Positions 1-11,539 of a stretch of DNA of 64,000 bases are shown one piece after another. Both the position numbers and the translations under genes were made by a program. Source of the DNA: Castor canadensis. Lineage: Eukaryota; Chordata; Mammalia; Rodentia; Castoridae. Numbering within the stretch: the stretch's first letter is position 1; each line of letters starts with the position of its first letter. A model generated the notes under the pieces. That model saw only the letters and a program-made list of their open reading frames with translations. It was not told where the DNA came from and searched no databases. The stretch lies in assembly GCF_047511655.1 (NCBI RefSeq), contig NC_133398.1, positions 45,327,638 to 45,391,637 of the forward strand. Reading direction: 5' to 3'.

Positions 1-28
1 TGTATCTCTAATTTTTTTTCTTTTTTAG

Positions 29-542
29 GAAGTCAAGGTTAATTTCACTGAAAAGAATTATTCTTTGATTCCAGAGGATATCAGTAACAATATTACTATT
101 CTTGATCTCAGTTATAACCAAATTACTCTCAACATTGCAGATACGAGAGTGCTACAGATGTATTTTTTACTCACTGAGCTCTATTTGAATGAGAACAAAA
201 TCCTTATCTTACATGATAATAGTTTCAGTAATCTTTCCAGCCTAGAAATCTTAAATATCTGTAGAAATCCCATCAGTGTAATTCAACAGGATGCATTTAT
301 AGGCTTAAATAAACTAAAACAGTTATATATCTGCCAAAACAAAATAATACACCTGAATCCTGACATGTTTGTGCCTCTAAACAACCTGAAACTTCTGAAT
401 CTGCAAGGCAATTTCATAAGCTACTTTGATGTACCACAACTATTTCATCTGGAAATAATAACTTTATATGGAAATCCATGGAACTGCACTTGTAGACTAT
501 TCAATTTACAGAACTGGTTGAATACATCAAATGTGATACTAG
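29..542 (+). CDS. LRRC19: LRRC19 internal coding exon: leucine-rich repeat ectodomain
   Basis: LRRC19 is a small single-pass type I membrane protein with extracellular leucine-rich repeats, reported to act as a pattern-recognition-type receptor in kidney and gut epithelium. The exon starts after a pyrimidine tract and AG at 27-28 and ends at G|GTAAGG (donor at 543). It reads in one frame from GAA GTC at 29. The translation shows repeated LxxLxLxxN units (LDLSYNQIT, LTELYLNENK, LEILNICRN, LKQLYICQNK, LKLLNLQGN), then a C-terminal cap with NPWNCTC. Residues match human LRRC19 closely from memory. The first roughly 27 residues (signal peptide and N-cap start) lie left of the window. One oddity is that the N-cap reads EVKVNF where human has EVQCNF, so a cysteine is missing. 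The exon ends in phase 1, which fits the next exon. Confidence 0.95.
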
Positions 543-925
543 GTAAGGCATCAATTTAATTTTTTAAATGTGGTTTACTTTTGTTGACCCACCCGTGAAA
601 ATCTCTCATTTCATGCTTTTTTTGTTTTGTTTTTAAGTAAACTATTTGGGCTGGGGTTATAACTCAGTGATAGAGAAAACAGGAAGAAACAGTAAAAAGT
701 AACAGCTGAATAGATGCTCTCCTTCCCCTCATCTCAGAAAAAAAAGAAATTTAAATATATATGTGATATATCACTTCGTGAATACAAAGTATGCATTGCA
801 AAAATCAATATATGACTAGTTTTTCATCCTCTAGTGCTTCCTATATCTGTCACAGAGTAGGTAACAACAGGTACCTTATTTTAACTACAAATCATACCCT
901 ACTTGAGATCCAGATTTTAACAATT

Positions 926-1470
926 TTTTTCTTTTTTTTTTTTGGTGGTACTGGGGTTTGAACTTGAGCTTCATGCTTGCTAGGCAGGGGCTCTACTGTT
1001 CAAGCCATGTCTTTTTTTGCTCTGGTTATTTTGGAGATAGGGTATGGCTTTTTGCCCAGGCCAGCCTGGACCCCGATCCTCCTTTATGCTTCTCGCCATT
1101 GTTGGGATGACAGATGTGTGCCACCACACCCAGCTATTGGTTGAGATAGAGGTCTTGTGAACTATTTGCTCAGGCTGACCTCAAACTTTGATCCTCCTCA
1201 TCTCACCCTTCCAAGCTGTGATTACAGGCATGCACCACAGCAGCCGGCTGCTTTGGTTATTTTTGAGGTGGGATCTCACTTCATGTCTGGGCTTTGATCT
1301 TATTTTTGCTTCCCCATGTGGTTGGGATGACAGGCACATGCCACTGAACACAGCCATTGGCTAAGTTGGGGTCTCATGAACTTTTTGCCCATGTTGGTCA
1401 CGAACCATGATCCTCCCAATCTCTGCCTTCTGAGTAGCTAGGATTATAGGTCTGAGACACCATGCCTGGC
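926..1470 (-). repeat. Composite SINE multimer: ID plus four B1-like units
   Basis: Read on the + strand, a poly-T tract is followed by an inverted ID unit (about 944-1011). Four inverted B1-like units follow, at about 1019-1133, 1134-1247, 1248-1353 and 1354-1470. Two unit types alternate. One begins with a 'ggttattttggagatag' motif and the other with 'attggttgagatag' or a close variant, giving A-B-A-B. Each carries the B1 core 'gatcctcc...gattacaggc'. Confidence 0.8.
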
Positions 1471-1494
1471 CTTACCTATAATCTTTTTTAAAAA

Positions 1495-1900
1495 TGTTTT
1501 AATAAATTTTTATTAGGATATATTCATTATATAGGAGGGATTCATAGTGACAATTCTGATCAGACTTATATTGTAATTGCCCCCATCGTCTCTCCCTCTC
1601 AACCCCCACCCCACCCCACTTAAAGCAATTGCAAGAGGTTTCTTAGTTCTGTTTCATATAGGTATATGAAGTCTGTCTACTACATACCATCACCTTAATC
1701 TCCTTCCTTCACCCTCCCCCTCCCACTAGTAACTCCCCCCACAACACTGTAGCTATTTTACAGTCCTGAATTTAGTTATTAATATTTAAGTTGATGTCCA
1801 AAGGGGTGTTTCAATCTATGCCCAGTGTAGGAATATTTTACTTTGGTCCATTCAACCCCTTCCATTACTCTCCCTTATCCCATTAACTCCCACCCCTTAC
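1495..1900 (-). repeat. Old L1 3' UTR-like fragment
   Basis: Pyrimidine-rich stretch resembling the block at 47335-47900 ('ggagggattcatagtgacaa', 'tttcatataggtatatgaag', runs of cccaccccac). In rodent L1s this composition marks the 3' UTR read on the opposite strand. Family assignment is by resemblance only. Confidence 0.5.
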
Positions 1901-2152
1901 CTATAATCTTAATCATAAAATCCTTATAACATAGATAAGCTGAACAATAAACAGATACTGCATTAAAGCTGCATTTGCAAAATAACTTAGCAGGAATGTA
2001 CATCATTCCTCATTATATTGCTATGCAAACACATCAAAAGCTTCTTATAATGTCCTCAGCAATGAGACAAACATGTCAAAAATTCTACATAGAATTATAC
2101 ATTAACCACTCTTACTTGTTATGAATCTTACGTATTCCTTCTTATTTCTTAG

Positions 2153-2341
2153 AAAAAGAGAACATCACCATGTGTAACTACCCAGATAGCCTGAAGTGCT
2201 ACAACATCAAGACAGTACCCTTTGCTCCTGAATGCCACTCAACACTAATTTCATCTGTAACTGAAGATTTTTATGTTAATTTTCGGTCCATTAGCAATTC
2301 AACTTTTGATAGCTCTTTAAACAACGTGACAAGAAATTCAG
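2153..2341 (+). CDS. LRRC19: LRRC19 coding exon: LRR cap end and juxtamembrane stalk
   Basis: The acceptor is ttatttcttag ending at 2152, and the donor is G|GTAATT at 2342. Joined to the previous exon, the frame continues as E-K-E-N-I-T-M-C-N-Y and finishes the C-terminal cysteine cap. A Ser/Asn-rich stretch with several N-x-S/T sites follows (NST, NVT), as expected for a glycosylated extracellular stalk. It ends in phase 1 and joins exon 3529. It matches the human segment well. Confidence 0.94.
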
Positions 2342-2567
2342 GTAATTTACTTATTTGGAATACCAATATTGAAGGTATCATACTAAATAGACCTGGGTGA
2401 TTCTCTTTATCTTTCTCCAGTTTGAATTTTTATGAACAATGTGAAAGAACAATTCCTCATCTCAATAAAAGATTTACAAAATATTGGAATTCCAACCTAG
2501 GTTGTTATCATCCAGATACCAATATGCATTATTTAACTTCTTGAGCATTCATTTTAACAAGTCAAGA

Positions 2568-2886
2568 CTTTTTTTTTTTTTTTTTTTGAGGCACTGGAGT
2601 TTGAACTCACTTGCTGGCAGGTGTTTTACCACTTAAGCCATGCACCCAGCCCTTTTTGCTATAGTTATTTTTTGGATAGAGTCTCATGCTTTTACCCAGG
2701 GCCACACTCATCCTACCTACGCATCCTGCAAAGAGCATAGGTAGGCGCACATGTCACTATGCCTGGCTTGTTGGTTGAGACGGGGTACTGCTAACTTTTT
2801 ACTCCAGGCTGGCTCAGAACTGTGATTCTCCCAATCTCTGCCTCCTGAATAACTGGGATTATGGGTATGTGCCACTGTGCCCAGCC
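2568..2886 (-). repeat. Composite SINE trimer ID-B1-B1 (inverted)
   Basis: Poly-T is followed by an inverted ID ('ggcactggagtttgaactc...taccacttaagcc') and then two inverted B1-like units. They are joined at 'gcctggcttgttggttgagacgggg', the same linker seen in the other trimers of the window. Confidence 0.8.
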
Positions 2887-3106
2887 AGAACAAAACTCTG
2901 AGTATAAATTAGTAACAGTCTTATGTGAATGGGTAACAATACCTGCAAAGGCAGATACAGATTGAGTATTCCTTACCTGAAATACTTAGGACCAGAAGTG
3001 TTCTGGATTTTGAATTTTTTGGAGTATTTGCATATACATAATGAAATAAGAATCAACTCTAACCACGAAGCTCATTTGTTTCAAAAAAACACCTGAAGAT
3101 AATTTT

Positions 3107-3219
3107 ATAAAATATTTTTATTGGGGCGGGGGAAAGGGGGAGAAATGACCCAAACATTGTATGCACATATGAATAAAAGAAAAAAGAAAGAAAAAAAAAT
3201 AAATAAAATATTTTTATTG
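3107..3219 (+). mobile_element. Ultra-short L1 3'-end insertion with 17-bp target-site duplications
   Basis: The 79 bp at 3124-3202 match the extreme 3' end of the L1 at 38316-45349: a G-rich stretch, then GTATGCACATATGAATAA and an A-rich tail. Identical 17-bp direct repeats flank it at 3107-3123 and 3203-3219 (ATAAAATATTTTTATTG). This is a severely 5'-truncated retrotransposition event. Confidence 0.85.
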
Positions 3220-3528
3220 CACATGTCTTTGATTGTGACCTATAATATGAGATTAGGTATGGACTTTTCCATTTCTGGAATCACATTGTTGTTCAAAAAG
3301 TTTCAGATTTTAGAACATTTTGGGTTTTCAGATTAGGGATGCTCAACCTGTAGTTACTTTGGAAAAAGATATTCTTTCATCACACTATGAAATACTTTTA
3401 TTTAGTGTATTAGTAATTTTTACCTAAAAAATTCATTTCTAATACCAACATTGGAGAGTTATGGGACATGGGATTATGATTATTTTGTTTTTGTGAATCT
3501 AACAAAATCTCTCTCTCTTCCATTTAAG

Positions 3529-3857
3529 AACATGAACCTCTTGGGAAAAGTTGGGCTTTCCTTGTTGGTGTTGTTGTCACTGTACTGATGACTTCACTCC
3601 TCATCTTTCTTGCTATCAAATGCCCAATATGGTACAATTTTCTGCTTAGTTATAATCATCATCGCCTGGAAGAGCATGAAGCAGAAACCTATGAAGATAG
3701 CTTTACAGGAAATACAAGTTCTTCTTCACAGATACCAGATATAAACTCTGAAGACACGACAGTAATATTTGAACAGTTACATTCATTTGTGGTAGATGAT
3801 GATGGGTTTATTGAAGATAAATATATAGATACACATGAACTATGTGAAGAAAAATAA
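3529..3857 (+). CDS. LRRC19: LRRC19 last coding exon: transmembrane segment and cytoplasmic tail
   Basis: The acceptor is ccatttaag ending at 3528, and translation ends at TAA 3855-3857. The exon encodes H-E-P-L-G-K-S and then a hydrophobic membrane segment of about 25 residues (from WAFLVGVVV through LLIFLAIKC). An acidic cytoplasmic tail follows, with the conserved end EQLHSFVVDDDGFIEDKY. Both the membrane segment and the tail agree with human LRRC19. The three exons total 1032 nt including the stop, or 343 residues here, so about 27 residues are missing to the left compared with 370 in human. Confidence 0.95.
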
Positions 3858-4275
3858 TTTTTAAATGTTTGAATTTTGAAAACGTATTATCAGCCTACTC
3901 ACAGCTTATACAAGGAGATTTTATATGACAAACCAAACCACAGCTAGTAGACCTTCATGTTAATATTTAGTACTATATATAAATATCATAAAATTATATT
4001 TTTTGTGTGTTGAGCAAGCAGGTCTAAATGCAGTAACTATCACTCTGGCTAGCTAATGGTTACATAATTAATCTATAATTGTAGTATTACTATTCTCAGC
4101 AGTATTCATGAGGTCATACAGACTAGTAAAAAGAAACCCTAAAAAAAAAAAAGAGAAAAAACAAACTAAAAAAAAAAAAAGAAACCCTAAATTATTCGTT
4201 AACTAAAATGAACAGATTCTCATAATACCACACGTTTGTTATATAATATGCAATAAATGTTACTAAAGTTATTGA
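3858..4275 (+). other. LRRC19: LRRC19 3' untranslated region (probable)
   Basis: AT-rich sequence follows the LRRC19 stop. A canonical AATAAA lies at 4252-4257 and is the best poly(A) signal in the next 500 bases, so the transcript probably ends near 4275. An A-rich tract interrupts it at 4141-4190. The end point is inferred, with no transcript evidence. Confidence 0.5.
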
Positions 4276-4606
4276 TTATAAAGAAATAATGGTTTTGAAT
4301 TTATATCCTGAGTCAAATGTGTATCATGAGAAACAGTGATAACTTCAACTATATAGTAAGATGGGATTTAATGCTCATAGAGTGAATTCATATAATTAGA
4401 AAAACATTTTAATGCTTCCTGAATAAGCAAAACAAATGTCCCTCAAAACCTGGTAGCAATTTAAAGCAGAGGCAGTCTCCAGGCATAATCCCTAATAAAT
4501 ACTAATGATTTTGGTCATAAGAGCAGTCTCTTACCATCATGTATGATCATCACAATTTAGTATCATGGTGGCTTCCAAGTGGGCTTCACAATTATTTACT
4601 AATTTT

Positions 4607-4731
4607 TTTTGACAGGGTATTGCTATATAATCCTGATTGGCCTTGAACTCACTAAGGTAGCCCAGACTGGCCTCAAATTCATGATCTTCCTGCCTCAACC
4701 TCCATGATGCTGGGACCACCATGTCCAGCTT
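4607..4731 (-). repeat. B1 SINE
   Basis: Inverted B1: poly-T, 'gacagggtattgctatata', 'cagactggcctcaaattcatgatcttcctgcctcaacc' and 'gctgggaccaccatgtccagc'. Confidence 0.8.
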
Positions 4732-5062
4732 ATGAAATTTGTATCAGAATAATGCACATTTCTGCCTCTTTCTGGAAGATTACTGTTCAAATGGGTCTGT
4801 GCTGAGGCTAAGGAATCTTTTAAGTGGCCTAAGGACAGCTATTTGCAACCTAAAAAATGCAGACAAGTTTCCCAGATTGCATTCTAGAACAGTAATTTCC
4901 AGAGAGACTTTCAGAAGTATTTACAAGAAAAGAAAAAGGTACTTGGTCAAATTACCACAGGAAACACTGAGTTTAAATAAAGTAAGCTAAGATTCTTTTA
5001 TTATCTGAGACTTTATTAAGTAAACCTATTCTCTGATTATTCAAGAGCAAAGTATTAAGTTT

Positions 5063-5129
5063 TCAGGAGCACACTTGCCTAGCATGTACAAGGCCCTGAG
5101 TTCAATCCCAGCACCACCAAAAAAAACAA
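5063..5129 (+). repeat. ID SINE
   Basis: Contains the ID core 'cacttgcctagcatgtacaaggccctgagttcaatcccagcaccacc', which resembles the tRNA-derived B box, with an A-rich tail. Confidence 0.75.
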
Positions 5130-5341
5130 AATCGAACTTACTTGAGAACAAACACTTTCTCAGAGGTATACCTACTAAGAGTTCACAGTTCTGCGGAAAA
5201 GCCCTAAGACTGTGCAGGGACACAGTCAACATGAATGAAGGGACAATCAACATGAATATTTGCCAATCCCCTTATATTCAACTGGCTGCAAACAGTTTTA
5301 GTGACTTATTAATGCAAACAGTGAAATCAGAAACTGTAATA

Positions 5342-5560
5342 TAGCTGGATATTGGTGGCTCACATCTGCAATCCTAGCTACTTGGAAGGCTGAGACAGGG
5401 AGGATGGCAGTTCAAGGGCAGCACAGGAAAATATCTTGCAAGAATCCCATCCCCAAAATAACCAGAGCAAAATGGTTGGAGGTATGGCTCAAGCAGTAGA
5501 GCGTCTGCTTTGCAAGCACGAAGCCCTGAGTTCAAACACCAATATCACCAAAAAAAAGAA
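5342..5560 (+). repeat. B1-ID dimeric SINE
   Basis: The B1 half ('ggtggctcacatctgcaatcctagctacttgg') is joined through 'ccaaaataaccagagcaaaatgg' to an ID half ('ggctcaagcagtagagcgtctgctttgcaagcacg') ending in an A-rich tail. The same linker recurs at 16890, 19290, 25414 and 35783. Confidence 0.85.
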
Positions 5561-7468
5561 GAAAGGAAAGGAACAAAGAGAAAGAAAACCTCTGTAGGGC
5601 AATCTGTAATTTTTACTCTTTATTTGGGGAAATTAAGTGTATATCATTTAGAGATAAGGATACCTATAAAATACTGATATATACTAATGTACTTATGGAT
5701 GATATAGTATGTGATTCTTTTCTTCAAAATACATGGAAAGTAACAGCAGTAGAGTTGTGGATGGAACACAGTTGGATATGTGTTGACAGAATTGGGAAAT
5801 AGGGATATAGGGTGCAATATGCTATTTTTGTGTATGTTCTAATTTCTCTATAGTAAATTTTAAAATGGGTACATGCTTGATAATTTCTTATAAAAAGAGA
5901 GACTTAAAAATAATGTAGACCTTGTCATAACCTGCAGAAGTCATTTAAAAAGATACATAAATAGTAAATTTAGTTAAACTGCCTGAGGGAAACTATTTAG
6001 GATGACATACTCTGTGAAACAGAAAAACTGATTCACATTTATAATGCGTATTTGCCTGAATTTATAGAAACATCAAGGATATGAGTATTTTATGTCTAAT
6101 ATTATCAAATCTATATTGTTTTAAGTCTTTATTTACTTTAGTAAAGAGTGATTTGTAAGCAAAGCAGAATTACACCTCAAGGAGTAAAGTGGGCAATTCA
6201 GGTAAGCTGAACTAGGGTTGGGTATCAGTAGTGCGAAATGAGGGCTCTCCACTTTTGGCCCTCTCCAAATGTTCTGGTCACTGTACGGAGGCTGCCTGCG
6301 TGTGGGAACTCATATAACGCACATGTGATCCTCTCTGCCCTTCCAGCTTTAACCTTGATATGGGGAGTAGGTTCTATAAGGATACAGGGCCATTATCTTA
6401 ATCACTGGCCCAGAGGATAGGCTATTTGGGATTTTAGAATGAAATCTGACAGCTTGAGGCATTCCTTGGTCCTGGGTCAGAGTCTTCCTGTATAGTCCAG
6501 GATGGCCTCAATCTCATGATGTAGTCCAGGATGGCCTTGAACTCATAATCCTCCAGCCTACAATGTCTCAATTTTAATAGGAACATGAGGTATCTTTTCC
6601 CAAACAATCTATCATTCTTTGAAAGTATTACTTCCTAATTATAAAGATGCAAATATTAATTTATAAGAAATACAGTACAATGAAATCAAATGATCAAAGA
6701 CTACATCTAATTTCTTATATTCATTAAGCTCTTATTTGTATATTGGGGTTCAATAAATATCTGATCAAATAAAAAGAAATGAATGGGTATAAAATTATAA
6801 TTACATTCATTTAAAGGACAACTGATGTTGACTAATACCAAACTATAAAGTGTAGACATCAGAATTGGAAGAGAATTATTAACTTACATCAGTTGAATAG
6901 AAGTCAGGTATCTAAACATTGATGTTGTAGTAGTGTATTGAGGCTGTGTATTATAACTAGCTTATTATGAACAGGTTTTCCATAATAAACCAGATGATCA
7001 TATCACACTAAATGATCACACTAAAAGAAAAGAGTGAAAGCAGAAGCTCTTCCACCTGCTTTCTCAAGGTACGACATTTGCTGGTACCTCAGAATGCGTG
7101 GTGTCAAGATAGATCCTTGTGCTATTGAAATGTTGCCCACATCTTCAGAGACAAATTTTAAGAATTTTTCTTTAATCAAATGAACCAGACAGACATAAAA
7201 ATCTGTAACAATCTATGATACTATCAAACTTATAATATGGGAATATGCTTTTGGATGCATTGTCTATAAAACATGTACATATAATATTTATAAATCTAAC
7301 ATGGGTATTGCATACCTTTTGAAATAATGAAATAAATGGATATCCAAATGTCCTAAACTCTTTTAAAGTCTTCAGTGGATTACAGCTTATATATTTCTTA
7401 TTTTTTAGGCAATTAGCAAAGAATCTTGTATATAACAGGTGATAAATATTCCCTAAATGCGTTCAAAC

Positions 7469-7528
7469 CAAGAAAGAAGGAAGGAAAGGAAAAAAGAGAG
7501 GAGGGAAGGGAGGGAGGGAGGGAGGGAA
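7469..7528. repeat. Purine-rich simple repeat (GAAG/GGGA)n
   Basis: Uninterrupted purines on the + strand, ending in about seven tandem GGGA units. Confidence 0.85.
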
Positions 7529-8464
7529 CAAACTTTCAAGTAAGAGCTTAATCTCTAAGGACGGAATTTTCTTTATATAAGGAAAGTGACAGTCAATATT
7601 TAAAAAAAAAAAAAGTACTGTAATAGCATCAAATGATAGGAGAAAAGGGGAGCCCTCTGTTTTTAATCAACAGAGGAATTATATTTATCTTTCAAATATT
7701 TCATTACTACATTGTAACATCTGATTCTTCATCAAATATTCAGTGTTTATGCAGAAGTAATGACAGTTTATTTGGTATTACTGAATTTCAGTAATCTTTG
7801 TTTAATAATTATCCTTACTCTCAAAGATTAATATTCATTTTTCTGGGCCAGCATGTGCTTACATGTGCTTATACAATATAGCTCACCTTTTATGCTTATG
7901 TTGCCATATACAGTATTTAATTAAGGTAAAAATTGATGAAATATAATTATTTTAACTACATTACATTTCCTCATTTTCTTCGCACAATCAAAGCTAATTA
8001 GTGTGTAGTGTTTATAGACAGGTTATATGTCACAACCCACATATTCCTTACAGATAGGATACAGAATACTAATATAACTATTATCAATACTAATAAGATA
8101 ATGCAAATAGTTACTAATAATGTCTTTCACTACAATGTGGCTAAAATATCACAATTCAAATCAGTTAAAAGCATAGGTTAAAATCATAAATGGTAAATAG
8201 GAATATGAAGACACCCTTATTGATCTTAGATATAAAGTTCCAGAAGCAGAAATTATATTTATATAATGTACACAGTCATTCTTTTTGTATAGAATTTAGC
8301 CATTTATGAACAACAAAATTTCTATTACAAATATCTATTTTAAATTTAAAAATGCAATAGGAGAAAAACATTTAATTTTTTAAGAAAATAAATGACTCAA
8401 AAGTTAAACTACTTACTAAAACTTACTTACGAATCTGTTTGACTTTTAAATAGGTTGAACTTAC

Positions 8465-8526
8465 GCTTGTCTTTCAGTAAATATGATATCCATACTTTGT
8501 GTTTCTCGATCATTTTGAGCTTTAAG
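8465..8526 (-). CDS. IFT74: IFT74 coding exon 7
   Basis: Read on the - strand after acceptor TTCAG, the 62-nt exon encodes LKAQNDRETQSMDIIFTERQ plus two bases of the next codon. It ends before donor GTAAGTTC (8457-8464). It matches the human coiled-coil segment with only conservative changes. This is the last IFT74 exon I can place in the window. The remaining two thirds of the coiled-coil protein lie to the left, beyond LRRC19. Confidence 0.92.
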
Positions 8527-9897
8527 CTGAATAAAACAGTTAACACAGAAATTAGTGATAAAAAATAACCTATAAACCAAACTCTTTCTGTAAAGGTTAT
8601 TCAGGTTATGAACCAAATGAGATCATTATAATAAGGCAACAAGTAAAAACTTAAGAAAAGTATAATAATTGTTTCATTTTACAAAGAACACCATAAGATA
8701 GTCTTTTTTTTTTACCAGCATCATAAGCTCACACCAAAAATATTCATTGTTCTTCAGTAGTCTACCCAACAATCCAATGTAAATTTAGCTTATGTAAACT
8801 GCATTTCAAGAATGGATTGGGTGTTTGAGAAATAGTTGACTAGTAATTTGTTGAATTTAGAACCAGCACAGTTTCATTCTTAAATCATTTAGGATATACC
8901 TGACTATTCCTAGTTGACTCTATCTATGTATTATCTAGACTAAAATTTGAACCTATCTCAAATAACTGACAAAACACCTTATAAAGTTTTTACTTTTTCT
9001 TTCTGGAATTAAATATATAGTTTTTCCACTTGTATAGATACATAAATTCAAATTTAGTAAGAAAATTTGATAGTATGTTAATTTATTATTAGATCTTTCA
9101 TTGATGTGTGCTTGCATATTGTGTGGTCTGTGAAAACTTGGGAGTGACATAATTCATTTATTTTTGTCTAGCAATAAATAGCATTTCTGTTTGATTAAAA
9201 AATAAATAAATAAAAATAAAATATAGTTTTTCATTTTTGAAGTTAACTAAGTAATCTACTAAATTATTGTGGTGGTATAGCCCCAAATTTAAGGGTCATT
9301 TTATAAACTCTGTTTTCTCATAATAGTCTTTGATCATGTAAATAAATTATAAGTCATTTATAAGTTGTGTGTGTTCATCCAAATATTTATAACCAAAATA
9401 AACTAGATATTAAAACATTTTTCTGTTTTCTACCAAACAGTTAATCTGAGAACAATGAACAGAAATTCTCATTAAGCAACCAAAACTTAGTATTATGTCT
9501 GGCATGGTATCTATTAATTTTTCTCTTCGTTATACAGACTATGAAATGGTGCTGTTTATATCCATGCACTACTCACCTCCATTTGGGCAAATATTAAACC
9601 AGAAACATTGTTAATTAACATTTATCTGAGCAAATGTAAATGGAAATCTCTAACTAACACTACCTTCTAGACCAGTTCAAACGGAGTCATGGTGGACAGA
9701 ACTAAAGCATCCACCTGAGATCCCAAGAGAAAGTAGCTGAAAAACAGCAACTAAAGGAGCTCAATAATAGTGATATTTAGAGCCATATCCACCTCTAAAG
9801 TTCATAATATTTTATCAAACTCTTTCTAGATAGAAATGCTTTATTTTGGAGAATAATTTACATATATCTATTGCTTATAATTATACATTTTTCTTAC
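8527..9897. other. IFT74 intron
   Basis: AT-rich sequence with no exon and no SINE I can define. A short A-rich (AAAT)n tract lies near 9195-9220. Confidence 0.7.
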
Positions 9898-9957
9898 CAT
9901 GTTGTAATCATTCATTACTTCTTCCATTTCAGTATTGGTATTAAGTTTATCTACCAA
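9898..9957 (-). CDS. IFT74: IFT74 coding exon 6
   Basis: A 60-nt, phase-0 exon between acceptor TTTTTAG (9958 side) and donor GTAAGAA (9891-9897). It encodes LVDKLNTNTEMEEVMNDYNM, identical to the human segment as I recall it. It is part of the long coiled coil that binds IFT81. Confidence 0.94.
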
Positions 9958-10122
9958 CTAAAAACAAAAATATAAAAAAATTTTTTTATTAGTCTCAATG
10001 TTCTGTATAAGTTATAATATAAGCATTCAATCTCCCAAGTAAGAGATAGTATTATTAATACTTCTAAGTGTCTTATTTTTTAAAATAAAAAACAAATATG
10101 AAGCTAAGATAAAAATAATATT

Positions 10123-10325
10123 AAGCCAGGCATCAGTGGCTCACGTGTGTAATCCTAGCTGCTGAGGAGGTAGAGAGCAGGTAGGATTGTGGTTTGAAAC
10201 CAGCCCGGGCAAATAGTTTTTGAGACCCTATCTTGAAAATACCCTTCACAAAAAAAGGCTGGCAGAGTGGCTCAAGATGAATGCGCTGTGTTCAAACCCT
10301 AGAACTGCAATAATAATAATAATAA
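10123..10325 (+). repeat. B1-ID dimeric SINE
   Basis: A B1-like half ('ccaggcatcagtggctcacgtgtgtaatcctagctgctgagg') is followed by an ID half ending at an (AAT)n tail. Confidence 0.8.
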
Positions 10326-10660
10326 AATTAACAAATCTATGCATATGGCCAATAAGAAAGTTACATTTTTAGGGTAGAAAGTGAGAAGTAATGATCTACT
10401 CTTCCTACAGATCATACCTTGAAGAGCTTTAGCTATGTTTTAAGTAAGGATCAATAATGAAAAAAGTTTTGGAAAGATCTGTCACTTTGTTATTTTTTCC
10501 TCAGGGGAATGAGAACAGTTTTACATATTTATACTAGTGGAAATGTGAAATAACTTTCTTTTCCTAAAAATTAACAGCAACAACAAGAACAAAAAAAAAG
10601 GCAAGAAGGCAAGGTACAAATAGCACACTTTTAGAAAGCCCACTTCCAAATGTTAAGCAA

Positions 10661-10740
10661 TTGGAGGCACAGGTCAAATGATGGAATTCTTGTAATAGCA
10701 AATGCAAGGCTCTGAGTTCAAATCCTAGGACCATCCCCCA
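10661..10740 (+). repeat. Diverged ID SINE
   Basis: ID-like core 'gcaaatgcaaggctctgagttcaaatcctaggacc' followed by a short A-rich end. Confidence 0.55.
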
Positions 10741-10795
10741 AAAAGTTAGGCAATGATATTGACACAGAACATTTACCTTGTCCCAAATATTGATC

Positions 10796-11020
10796 AAAAC
10801 TTTCACATGCATTAACTTAGTTTTCACAACTACTCCATGAAGCAGATATTGTCTACACTTTTAAAGAAATTTAGGAAGTAATAGAGCCAACATTTCTTTT
10901 TTTTATTTTTCATGGTGGTATTGAGGTTTGAACTCAGGGCCTAACACTTGCTAGGGAGGCGTTCTATTGCTTCAGCCACTCTACAGCCCATAGAGCCAGC
11001 ATTAGAACAGCAGGTCAAAC
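10796..11020 (+). repeat. MIR fragment split by an inverted ID SINE
   Basis: Flanks resemble a MIR core ('tcacaactactccatgaagcagatatt...ggaagtaatagagcca'). An inverted ID (about 10895-10989) interrupts it between 14-bp direct repeats with one mismatch (10881-10894 and 10990-11003, ATAGAGCCARCATT). The repeats are the ID target-site duplication. Confidence 0.7.
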
Positions 11021-11539
11021 TATACACCAGTTAAAAGCAATTTAGGTGTAACTGAACTAAAAGGCCAAGATTCATTAGCATAATACACGTCAGCATGTAT
11101 TACACTTTTTCATTTGTTATATAAGTGCTAGTAAGACCTAATATTTTTGAGTCCTGTTAGATACAGAATATCTATTATATAATTGTATTAGTCCATTAAA
11201 ACCAAAACAGTATAATTTATGTTATTAGTATTTTATATTAATTTACCTAATATAGTTCAGCATAATTAAAATACCTTTCACTTAATGTCATTTAAATATC
11301 TTACAAAAATTATCTTTTTTATATTTAGAATAAAAAATCGTTTACTAAAGAAAATCTCACTGAATATTAGGTCCCACAAGTGTGTGTTAAGAATTGTGTT
11401 GTTTGCCAAATTGATGAATTACAATATACTATATACAATATACAAAAAACTAGCAAAATGTTTTTCAGAAGTATACTATAACAGTATCAAGTAGATATAT
11501 CATAATTCACCTAATCAGAAGTAGCAAGATAAAAGTTTG

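Larger units (their letters stand above)
543..2152. other. LRRC19 intron
   Basis: No exon seen. It holds a short ID-like scrap near 650-680, an ID-B1 multimer (926-1470) and a pyrimidine-rich L1 3' UTR-like fragment (about 1495-1900). Confidence 0.8.
2342..3528. other. LRRC19 intron
   Basis: No exon seen. It contains an inverted ID-B1-B1 trimer (2568-2886) and a 79-bp L1 3'-end insertion with 17-bp duplications (3107-3219). Confidence 0.8.
4276..8464. other. IFT74 intron downstream of LRRC19
   Basis: No coding exon recognised on either strand. It holds an inverted B1 (about 4607-4731), an ID unit (5063-5129), a B1-ID dimer (5342-5560), a B1 scrap (about 6485-6560) and a GGGA-type purine tract (7469-7528). 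The remainder is AT-rich unique-looking sequence. The next IFT74 exon is expected to the left of the window. Confidence 0.65.

Noticed and set aside
8400..8464. Possible extra IFT74 micro-exon (- strand CAAACAGATTCG followed by GTAAGTAAG, resembling K-Q-I-R)
   Set aside because: No acceptor gives the required phase; the match is four residues only and disappears in the correct frame.
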